Assembly: GCA_023386395.1 (NCBI GenBank)
Contig: JAEWJV010000456.1
Span: 1 to 5,472 of the forward strand
DNA length: 5,472 nucleotides
DNA from: Bacteroidota bacterium
Lineage (GTDB): Bacteria; Bacteroidota; Bacteroidia; Chitinophagales; Chitinophagaceae
Direction: 5' to 3'
Shown piece after piece: positions 1-5,090 of this stretch. The notes beneath the pieces were generated by a model, which made no database searches, was not told where the DNA came from, and worked only from the letters and a program-made list of their open reading frames with translations. The translations under genes were made by a program, and so were the position numbers. The stretch's first letter is position 1, and each line of letters begins with the position of its first letter.

Positions 1-131
1 ATCCACATCAGGTGACCAAAAAAATAACGGGGCAAACAATAATTAGAACACTGCTGCCGTTTAATCAATAGTTCTTATTAAGTACCTGTAAGAAAACTGG
101 TAATAAATTCGTTCACCAAAAAATTTGAGCT

Positions 132-362
132 ATGCCAAATTTTACACCTGAAGACTTATTGTTATACCTGGCCGGAGAGTTGAATGAAGTGCAAAACAAA
201 ACCATTGAGGAAGAGTTAAAGACCAACTGGGTTTTGCGTGAAAAATTCAATGTGCTGAAAGAAGCGGGCAAACGTGTTGATGCTATGAAGCTACAGTCTC
301 CTGCAAAACAAACGTTGCAAAATATTATGCGCTATGCCATGCGCAAGCCAGTGAAGGCATAA
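132..362 (+). CDS. Small anti-sigma-like protein without zinc ligands, 76 aa
   Basis: I do not recognise a named gene. The first 45 or so residues (PEDLLLYLAGELNE, then a Glu/Lys-rich helix and a second helix through VLKEAGKRVD) follow the helical pattern of the anti-sigma zinc-finger domain, in which a short 'LxxYLxGEL' helix precedes an acidic helix. There is no cysteine or histidine, so zinc cannot be bound in the usual way. There is no membrane segment, and the C-terminal 20 residues are basic (ending RKPVKA), so the protein should be soluble and cytoplasmic. In Bacteroidota, small proteins of this type often sit next to an ECF sigma factor gene; any such gene would lie left of the window and is not visible. 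The gene ends 12 bp before a strong terminator, which makes it the last gene of its transcript. The ATG is preceded by AAATTTGAGCT and has no clear ribosome-binding site. An anti-sigma role is an inference. Confidence 0.6.
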   Translation: MPNFTPEDLLLYLAGELNEVQNKTIEEELKTNWVLREKFNVLKEAGKRVDAMKLQSPAKQTLQNIMRYAMRKPVKA

Positions 363-371
363 ATTTAACTG

Positions 372-401
372 TTGAAAAAAATCTGTTCATGGCTAATTTT
401 G
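372..401 (+). promoter_or_regulatory. Bacteroidota-type promoter for nth, embedded in the terminator hairpin
   Basis: TTG at 372-374 and TAATTTTG at 394-401 are separated by exactly 19 bases, matching the known Bacteroidota primary sigma-factor pattern TTG-N19-TAnnTTTG. The -7 element occupies mainly the loop of the hairpin at 375-423, and the -33 element lies just outside its left arm. A start site about four to seven bases downstream (about 405-408) would give an nth leader of only 16-19 bases, without the left arm of the hairpin. The sequence match is direct; activity is inferred. Confidence 0.6.
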
Positions 402-423
402 CGGCCAAGAACAGATTTTTTTT
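375..423 (+). terminator. Strong palindromic intrinsic terminator before nth
   Basis: The left arm has seven A residues (375-381), then TCTGTTC (382-388), an A, and TGGC (390-393). The right arm is GCCA (404-407), an A, GAACAGA (409-415), then eight T residues (416-423). The only internal defect is the A389/A408 mismatch, so about 18 base pairs can form around a loop of roughly 8-10 bases. The T tract makes it a classical terminator for the 132-362 gene. The A tract gives it the same form on the opposite strand, so it could work in both directions. It ends exactly at the base before the nth start codon. Confidence 0.88.
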
Positions 424-1092
424 ATGACACGTAAAGAGCGGTTTCAATTTTGTATCAACTATTTTGAAGAACATTTTCCCATCGCCGAAACTGAGCTGGA
501 ATATAAAAACCCTTACCAATTATTGGTAGCTGTAATTCTTTCTGCCCAGTGCACAGACAAACGCATAAACCTTACTACGCCTGCCATCTTTCAAAAATAT
601 CCTTCAGCCAAAGAATTATCCGAAGCCAGCTTCGAAGAACTGTTTCCATATATAAAAAGTATTTCTTATCCTAATAATAAAACAAAACACCTGATAGGTA
701 TGGCACAAATGCTTATGCATGATTTTGACGGCGAAGTGCCTATGACGGTGGAAGAATTAATGAAGCTACCCGGCGTTGGACGCAAAACCGCCAATGTAAT
801 TACTTCAGTTGTAGATAAGCAGCCAAATATGGCAGTGGATACACATGTGTTTCGCGTAGCCGCAAGAATTGGTTTAACGGTGAATGCGAAGACACCATTA
901 GCAACAGAAAAACAATTGATCGCTTTTATCCCAAAAGAGCTTATTCATAAAGCGCATCACTGGCTTATTTTGCACGGCAGGTATATATGCGTGGCGAGAA
1001 ATCCAAAATGCGGCGAATGCGGTTTAAAGCCCGCATGCAAATATTATAATACTGTTATTAAGAAAAAGATTGCAGAAAAAACTAAGCTTTAA
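424..1092 (+). CDS. nth: Endonuclease III, DNA glycosylase/AP lyase
   Basis: This is a base-excision repair enzyme that removes oxidised pyrimidines from DNA and cleaves the abasic site by beta-elimination. At 222 residues it is close to the usual Nth length (211 in E. coli), and the sequence aligns from its first residues with no extension. The helix-hairpin-helix reads LPGVGRKTA (residues 115-123) and includes the catalytic lysine K121; the catalytic aspartate is D139 in VDTH. The [4Fe-4S] cluster ligands are all present with the family spacing C-x6-C-x2-C-x5-C: C189, C196, C199 and C205. The conserved HHWLILHGRY precedes the cluster. The C-terminus ends in a lysine-rich tail. The start codon directly follows the T tract of a terminator, and the gene probably uses its own promoter at 372-401. 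It converges on the next gene with an 11-bp gap between stop codons. Confidence 0.96.
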   Translation: MTRKERFQFCINYFEEHFPIAETELEYKNPYQLLVAVILSAQCTDKRINLTTPAIFQKYPSAKELSEASFEELFPYIKSISYPNNKTKHLIGMAQMLMHDFDGEVPMTVEELMKLPGVGRKTANVITSVVDKQPNMAVDTHVFRVAARIGLTVNAKTPLATEKQLIAFIPKELIHKAHHWLILHGRYICVARNPKCGECGLKPACKYYNTVIKKKIAEKTKL

Positions 1093-1103
1093 TTGCTTCG
1101 CTG

Positions 1104-2198
1104 TTAGTTCACCGCTTTTTTTAATTTAATATTCAGATCAATAAAAACCTTTTCAGTTTCTATCATCATTTTAAGCTCATGGCTTTCAGGGTAGATGAGT
1201 TTTAATCTTTTGGAAATATTCTGCAAAATCACGTTACGGCCATTGGTAAGCGAAGAAGTTTCTATTGGTTTTGTCCAGGCTAGCTTTATATTAATCACTT
1301 CATTTTGTACAGAAATAATTACGTTTAGCATGGGTTCTTTAATAGCATAACTGCACAGTTGTTTAAAAGCATTTTCAACAAGCGGCAGAATTATAAATGG
1401 TGCAATTGTTTCATTGGTAAAAGAACCGTGCACTGAACAATTTATACGAATCTCTTTTTCGGCGGTTAGTTTTTCAAGATCAATATACTGCTGCAGCAAT
1501 TCAATCTCTTTTCGCAGCGGCACTTTAGATGATGTATTCTCATATAAAATATACAACAGCAAGTGCCTTATCTTTTTCATGGATTGTGCAGCCACCAACG
1601 GCCGTTCGTTAGCAATTATTTCCATGCGGGTTAAAAGATCGGTAAGAAAGGCGGGCTGAATAGCTTTTTCCTCGTCGGGCTTAAGTTTCAGTTTCTCCTG
1701 TTCAAGCAGGTCAAGCTCCTGCTGTTTTATATAATAAAGCTTGCCGAGCTTAATAGAAGCGGCCACACAGCCTTCCATATTTATCTGGCTGAATAAAAGA
1801 AAAAAATCAGAAGGATAAAGTTTATAACTGCCAACTTCCAGCTTCATACCAAACAAGCCCCGTATATGTGGCACTATATATTTTGCATTGAGATAATAAA
1901 AAAGTATAAAGGCGAGACTTGCTAAAAGCCATAAAAACAACATGCCTGCATACCTGCCTTTATGCAGAAATTTCGGGAACAGGTAATAAATAATAAAATA
2001 ACAAAAACACATATCAAGTGGTGTGGTTTCCGCCACTTCAACAAATGCAGCAAAAAAACTTTTTCCAAAGCCCCATCTTGGTTCCATAACTATAGCCGAC
2101 ATGAGTGCATAATATACTATCCACAAAAACCAAAACACAGCATGCCTGCTTAAGCGATAGTTTGGATTATTGGAAAAGATAAAAGGATGAATCTTCAT
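1104..2198 (-). CDS. LytS-like membrane pseudo-histidine kinase (phospho-acceptor His missing)
   Basis: A 364-residue protein with the layout of LytS-type sensor kinases. About four membrane segments lie near residues 20-37, 58-76, 84-103 and 130-150. A charged coiled-coil linker (155-178) is followed by a His_kinase-like region and a GHKL ATPase-like region. The region after the phospho-acceptor motif is well kept (LLLYILYE near 213, VPLRKEIELLQQYIDLEKL at 226-244), as is the N box LPLVENAFK (271-279, with E275 and N276). The phospho-acceptor motif itself, normally NPHFLFN, reads QPAFLTD (181-187), with alanine at 183 where the histidine belongs. The glycine loop, normally GxGLxN, is degenerate (NGRNVILQN, 319-327). 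Autophosphorylation is therefore unlikely. The long uninterrupted frame argues against a decaying pseudogene. It is divergent from the intact kinase at 2519 and may regulate it, or it may only sense a ligand. Family membership is secure; the role is inferred. Confidence 0.85.
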   Translation of the reverse strand: MKIHPFIFSNNPNYRLSRHAVFWFLWIVYYALMSAIVMEPRWGFGKSFFAAFVEVAETTPLDMCFCYFIIYYLFPKFLHKGRYAGMLFLWLLASLAFILFYYLNAKYIVPHIRGLFGMKLEVGSYKLYPSDFFLLFSQINMEGCVAASIKLGKLYYIKQQELDLLEQEKLKLKPDEEKAIQPAFLTDLLTRMEIIANERPLVAAQSMKKIRHLLLYILYENTSSKVPLRKEIELLQQYIDLEKLTAEKEIRINCSVHGSFTNETIAPFIILPLVENAFKQLCSYAIKEPMLNVIISVQNEVINIKLAWTKPIETSSLTNGRNVILQNISKRLKLIYPESHELKMMIETEKVFIDLNIKLKKAVN

Positions 2199-2229
2199 CT
2201 GCTATAAAAAATTGGGTATGGTAAAGTAA

Positions 2230-2312
2230 ATTGAATTTTTAATCCGGCTCTAAAAAAAGTACAGGTGGTAAAAACCACCCGTAGTTGTCTAAAATGAGAA
2301 AAAAAATTCAAT
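2230..2312. repeat. 11-bp inverted repeat enclosing the leader hairpin
   Basis: ATTGAATTTTT (2230-2240) is perfectly complementary to AAAAATTCAAT (2302-2312). The arms are 61 bases apart and the terminator-like hairpin at 2252-2282 lies between them. In a minus-strand transcript the arms could pair into a long-range stem that closes the leader. The arms are AT-rich, so chance cannot be excluded. Confidence 0.45.
2252..2282 (-). terminator. Terminator-like hairpin in the leader of the pseudokinase gene
   Basis: Read on the minus strand, GGTGGT (2279-2274) and ACCACC (2269-2264) form a perfect 6-bp stem with a four-T loop. The stem can extend by two more pairs (2281-2282 with 2261-2262) past one mismatch. 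Seven T residues (2258-2252) follow almost at once. This is the form of an intrinsic terminator in the minus direction only; the plus strand has no T tract after the hairpin. No minus-strand gene ends upstream, so it probably lies in the 5' leader of the gene starting at 2198, where it could act as an attenuator. The stem is short, so efficiency is uncertain. Confidence 0.5.
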
Positions 2313-2322
2313 CCTTATGCCT

Positions 2323-2330
2323 CAAACTTA
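2323..2330 (-). promoter_or_regulatory. Possible -7 element for the pseudokinase gene
   Basis: CAAACTTA on the plus strand is TAAGTTTG on the minus strand, an exact match to the Bacteroidota -7 consensus TAnnTTTG. No TTG is found 17-23 bases upstream on that strand, so only half of the promoter is recognisable. If used, transcription would start near 2318 and give a leader of about 120 bases containing the terminator-like hairpin. Confidence 0.35.
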
Positions 2331-2412
2331 TAATACAGCTGTTAGTAAAATTTCTTAAACATTACCAAAGCATGATTTTTTTATACTGAAGCCTGCGTTT
2401 GGCAAGTTTAAG

Positions 2413-2444
2413 TTGTCTTACAAAAGAAAGACGGTTTAATTTTC
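2413..2444 (+). promoter_or_regulatory. Weak candidate promoter for the lytS-type kinase operon
   Basis: TTG at 2413-2415 and TAATTTTC at 2437-2444 are separated by 21 bases. The second element matches TAnnTTTG at all but the last base. It would give a leader of about 70 bases containing the ATTACG repeats. A competing candidate is TTTG at 2455-2458 followed after 19 bases by TACGATAT at 2478, which is a poorer match. Neither is decisive. Confidence 0.25.
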
Positions 2445-2445
2445 A

Positions 2446-2502
2446 ATTACGCCGTTTGTAACTATTAACTTTTTAATTACGATATCTTAAATAAATATTA
2501 CG
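2446..2502. promoter_or_regulatory. Three phased ATTACG direct repeats, candidate operator
   Basis: ATTACG occurs at 2446-2451, 2476-2481 and 2497-2502, with offsets of 30 and 21 bp, near three and two turns of the helix. The first two copies are part of a longer imperfect repeat (2435-2451 against 2465-2481, 14 of 17 bases identical). LytTR regulators such as AgrA are known to bind direct repeats whose centres lie about two turns apart, so the 21-bp pair 16-43 bp upstream of the kinase start is a plausible site for self-regulation by the regulator at 3615. The repeat is seen; binding is inferred. Confidence 0.35.
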
Positions 2503-2518
2503 TTACCAACAAGCTAAA

Positions 2519-3592
2519 ATGGACACCGCTGCATCTATATTATTTTCTGCAAAGCCGGGAACCTTTTTAAAAAAAGACCTGGCAGTAAAGCTTATAGCAG
2601 TGCCAGTGCTGGCAGTTTTAATAGTAAACGTTTCGAAAATAATAACCAATAACCGCTATAGCTTTTTACAATTGTCGCTTATATATACCTACTTCATCAG
2701 CCTGGCATGGCTTATATGGGAAGGCAATATGCGGCTGCTGCTGTTTCTTAAAGCTAATTTCAGAATGCCCTCAAAGGAATATTATAAAGCCGTTCTTGCT
2801 TTATATGGCTTTATTATTTTATATACAAGCTTTATTGCAACAGGTGGCCTCTTTTTATGGCTTAATTTTTCAAAGGAAGATTATTCATCTTATGGAAAAA
2901 TTTTTCCTGCCGTTATCATTATAGTTATTACGGCTTTGTTTATCGCTAATCTGTATGAGATGTTTCATCTTAAAGCGCAGCAACAGGATATAGAGAAGAG
3001 AGCAGAGCAGTTAAACATAGCTAAAACACATGCAGAGCTGGTTGCATTGAAAAACCAGATAGACCCGCATTTTCTTTTTAACTCACTTAATACTTTATCT
3101 TATCTTATTTCATCAGATCCGCAAAACGCCCGTTTATATAACGATACGTTGGCAAAAGTTTATCGCTATATTTTAGTAAGCAGGGAAAAAAACCTGGTAT
3201 CAGCAGCGGATGAACTTGAATTTTTAAGCAACTTTTTTTATTTATTGAAAATAAGGTTTGACAAAGCTGTAAATATGGTTATTGAAATAAAAAGCATGTC
3301 AACTGAAGAAGTTTTTCTTCCGCCTATTTCGTTGCAGATTTTATTGGAAAATGCCATAAAGCATAATGAAGTTAGTTGCGCAAACCCGCTTTTGATAAAT
3401 GTAATTCTCGCATCAAATTATATAATAATAAGAAACCGCATCATTAAAAAATCTTATGAGCAGCCATCAACAGGTACCGGCTTACATAACCTTGATAACA
3501 GGTATAAATTATTAACCGGTAAAAACATAATTGTTTACAAAAACAATGATTATTTCACTGTTAAACTGCCCATCATATATCCACAGATGTAA
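2519..3592 (+). CDS. LytS-type sensor histidine kinase, intact
   Basis: A 357-residue membrane sensor kinase that should autophosphorylate on histidine and pass the phosphate to the response regulator encoded 22 bp downstream. Four membrane segments are visible near residues 23-39, 49-67, 91-116 and 128-146, with almost no extracellular domain, so any signal is probably sensed in or near the membrane. A coiled coil (150-178) leads to the His_kinase motif NQIDPHFLFNSLN, with phospho-acceptor H184. The ATPase part has the N box LLENAIKHN (275-283, with E277 and N278), the Asn-type 'IIIRN' strand (302-306) that replaces the DxG box in many of these kinases, and the glycine loop STGTGLHNL (317-325). 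The frame is complete with an ATG start after an A-rich leader. It resembles the divergent protein at 1104-2198 in layout, but with all catalytic motifs present. The stimulus cannot be deduced. Confidence 0.93.
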   Translation: MDTAASILFSAKPGTFLKKDLAVKLIAVPVLAVLIVNVSKIITNNRYSFLQLSLIYTYFISLAWLIWEGNMRLLLFLKANFRMPSKEYYKAVLALYGFIILYTSFIATGGLFLWLNFSKEDYSSYGKIFPAVIIIVITALFIANLYEMFHLKAQQQDIEKRAEQLNIAKTHAELVALKNQIDPHFLFNSLNTLSYLISSDPQNARLYNDTLAKVYRYILVSREKNLVSAADELEFLSNFFYLLKIRFDKAVNMVIEIKSMSTEEVFLPPISLQILLENAIKHNEVSCANPLLINVILASNYIIIRNRIIKKSYEQPSTGTGLHNLDNRYKLLTGKNIIVYKNNDYFTVKLPIIYPQM

Positions 3593-3614
3593 CTCATATA
3601 AAAATTGAAAAAGC

Positions 3615-4370
3615 ATGAAAGTATTTATAGCAGAAGACGAATTACCGGCGCTTGAAAATTTAAAAATATGCTTAAACAGCGTTGGTAATAATATTGAAAT
3701 TGCAGGTACTGCAGGTAGTGTTATGCAAAGCCTCCAGTGGTTAAATACACATCCTTTGCCTGATTTAATATTGATGGACATTCATCTTTCAGATGGATTA
3801 TCGTTTCATATTTTTAAAGAAGGCCAGGTAAACTGTCCTATCATTTTTACAACGGCTTACGACAAATACATGATTGAAGCCTTTGAATACAACTGCATAG
3901 ATTATTTATTAAAGCCTGTAGATGCCGGCAGGCTTTCAGTAGCATTGAATAAATATAAAAACCTGCAGCAGCATTTTATTAATAATTACTCTTCCATTAT
4001 TGACTACCTGCAAACCAGCAAAAAGAATAAATCGAGGATTATTGTAAAAAAAGGAACTGAATTTTTAAGCCTGAAGCTGGACGATATACTCTACTTTTTT
4101 ACAGAGCATAAGCTTGTTTTTGCGGTGGATAAAGACAACCGGAAATTTTTATGCGAAACAGGCTCATTAGCTGATATTGAAGCCATGCTTGATGAAACAA
4201 AGTTCTTCAGGGCAAACAGAAAGTATATTGTAAACGCAGATTATATTACCAAGTTTAAAAGCATCGACAAAAGCAAGATAAATGTGGAGCTTGTTTTGCC
4301 TTTAAATGAAGAAATAATTGTAAGCCAGGAAAATGCCGCTTCTTTTAAGAAATGGATAAGTGAGGTTTAG
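3615..4370 (+). CDS. LytTR-family response regulator
   Basis: A 251-residue DNA-binding response regulator and the likely partner of the upstream kinase. The receiver domain spans residues 1-115, with acidic pair E7/D8, phospho-acceptor D55 in LILMDIHL, T79/T80 in FTTAYD, and K100 followed by P101 in the switch segment YLLKP. A linker (116-138) leads to the LytTR domain (about 139-249), recognisable by RIIVKKGTEFLSLKLDDILYF split over 141-161 and by FFRANRKYIVNADYI (197-211). LytTR domains bind direct repeats through beta strands instead of a helix-turn-helix. The gene lies 22 bp after the kinase stop and should share its transcript. Its stop codon (TAG, 4368-4370) overlaps the stop of the convergent gene. 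Targets are unknown; the ATTACG repeats at 2446-2502 are candidates. Confidence 0.95.
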   Translation: MKVFIAEDELPALENLKICLNSVGNNIEIAGTAGSVMQSLQWLNTHPLPDLILMDIHLSDGLSFHIFKEGQVNCPIIFTTAYDKYMIEAFEYNCIDYLLKPVDAGRLSVALNKYKNLQQHFINNYSSIIDYLQTSKKNKSRIIVKKGTEFLSLKLDDILYFFTEHKLVFAVDKDNRKFLCETGSLADIEAMLDETKFFRANRKYIVNADYITKFKSIDKSKINVELVLPLNEEIIVSQENAASFKKWISEV

Positions 4371-5056
4371 ATGCCCGCCGGCCTGAACTCAACTTCTTTT
4401 ATACCGTTGGTATTATTCAGCGATTCTACAAAGTTAAGCACTGCTTTATTGGACATACTGCGATTAATTCTTATTTCAACCGCATAAATATTATCTTCTT
4501 TAGCGTTAGAAAACTTTAAATGATTATAAGCAATATTGTTCGTGTTCAGCATTGCTTCCAGTTGTGATAAAGAAATCTTTTCCCGGTTAAGCCTTAACTG
4601 TATTTCGGTTTGTCTTCTTTCAACTATGAATTTCTTTTTATAAGGCTTGATAACAACGAGTATAATTAAAACTAAAACCGTTGTTGCTGCCGCTGCAAAA
4701 TAAAGACCGCCGCCAACAGCAAGGCCAATGCCTGCAACCGTCCATAAACCCGCTGCTGTAGTAAGGCCTTTTACTACTTCATGCTTTAAAAATAAAATAG
4801 TGCCGGCGCCTAAAAAACCAATGCCACTAACAACCTGTGCTGCCACACGCGATGGATCTAAGGCAATATGCCCTTCCATTTGAACGCCGGCAAAGCCATA
4901 CGCCGAAACAATCATTATTAATGCAGAGCCCATGCATACGAGCATGTGCGTTCGCAAACCGGCTGCCCATTCATAACGCTGCCTGTCAATGCCAACGGCA
5001 CCGCCCATAACCGCAGCCAGAAATAAACGTAAGGTAACTTCCTGCCATGTAATCAT
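4367..5056 (-). CDS. MgtC/SapB-family inner-membrane protein
   Basis: A 229-residue protein. The N-terminal MgtC domain (1-140) contains the conserved segments GGAVGIDRQ (18-26), AGLRTHMLV (32-40), RVAAQVVSGIGFLGAG (70-85) and GLTTAAGLWTVAGIGLAVG (97-115), with about four or five membrane segments. A soluble C-terminal domain (about 145-229) has the alternating strand-helix pattern of the ACT-like tail seen in longer members. Salmonella MgtC is linked to low-magnesium survival and restraint of the F1Fo ATP synthase; in free-living bacteria the role of relatives is poorly defined, so I give no gene symbol. I chose the ATG at 5056 (MITWQEV) because family homology begins there. An upstream in-frame TTG at 5107 would add 17 residues without family character and overlap the preceding gene. 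The gene follows the SDR gene by 34 bp on the same strand and overlaps the convergent regulator by 4 bp. Confidence 0.9.
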   Translation of the reverse strand: MITWQEVTLRLFLAAVMGGAVGIDRQRYEWAAGLRTHMLVCMGSALIMIVSAYGFAGVQMEGHIALDPSRVAAQVVSGIGFLGAGTILFLKHEVVKGLTTAAGLWTVAGIGLAVGGGLYFAAAATTVLVLIILVVIKPYKKKFIVERRQTEIQLRLNREKISLSQLEAMLNTNNIAYNHLKFSNAKEDNIYAVEIRINRSMSNKAVLNFVESLNNTNGIKEVEFRPAGI

Positions 5057-5061
5057 AACAG

Positions 5062-5069
5062 CAAATTTA
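5062..5069 (-). promoter_or_regulatory. Possible -7 element just before the mgtC-like gene
   Basis: CAAATTTA on the plus strand reads TAAATTTG on the minus strand, an exact TAnnTTTG match ending 5 bases before the ATG at 5056. No TTG lies 17-23 bases upstream. If active, the transcript would start at or very near the start codon and be almost leaderless. In sequence this AT-rich it may be chance. Confidence 0.2.
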
Positions 5070-5090
5070 TTCAAAAGATATCTTCTGCTG

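Larger units (their letters stand above)
2199..2518. other. Divergent intergenic region between the pseudokinase and the lytS-type kinase
   Basis: This 320-bp AT-rich stretch separates two divergent signalling genes, so both promoters should lie here. The left part (2230-2312) contains a terminator-like hairpin and an enclosing 11-bp inverted repeat, both in the presumed leader of the minus-strand gene. The middle (2323-2330) has a minus-strand -7-like element. The right part (2446-2502) has three phased ATTACG copies before the plus-strand kinase. I see no tRNA, no large RNA and no convincing gene. Short open frames (31 codons on + from 2294; 38 codons on - from a TTG at 2311) look like chance. 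Confidence 0.75.

Noticed and set aside
1..71. Possible 3' end of an upstream gene (open frames to stops at 44-46 and 69-71)
   Set aside because: Two frames are open from the window edge for short distances, but neither gives residues I can assign to a family, so no partial gene is called.
41..79. Imperfect inverted repeat AGAAC/GTTCT before the 76-aa gene
   Set aside because: The stem is only 5 bp (8 with a mismatch) around a 21-base loop and has no T tract, so it is too weak to call a terminator or operator.
120..127. AAAATTTG as a -7 element for the 76-aa gene
   Set aside because: It differs from TAnnTTTG by one base, has no TTG at the right distance, and sits only 4 bases before the start codon.
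1093..1130. Terminator between nth and the convergent pseudokinase gene
   Set aside because: There is a T-rich stretch (about 1116-1122), but I could not find a convincing stem before it on either strand.
2195..2311. 38-codon minus-strand frame from a TTG, ending in an ATGA overlap with the pseudokinase start
   Set aside because: It spans the leader hairpin and would suit a leader peptide with coupled translation, but TTG starts are rare, the composition is mainly that of AT-rich sequence, and no amino-acid run suggests classical attenuation.
2294..2389. 31-codon plus-strand open frame (starts MRKKIQSLCLKL)
   Set aside because: It is lysine- and leucine-rich and might form a small amphipathic peptide, but no promoter or ribosome-binding context supports it and it overlaps the minus-strand regulatory elements. 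Chance is likelier.
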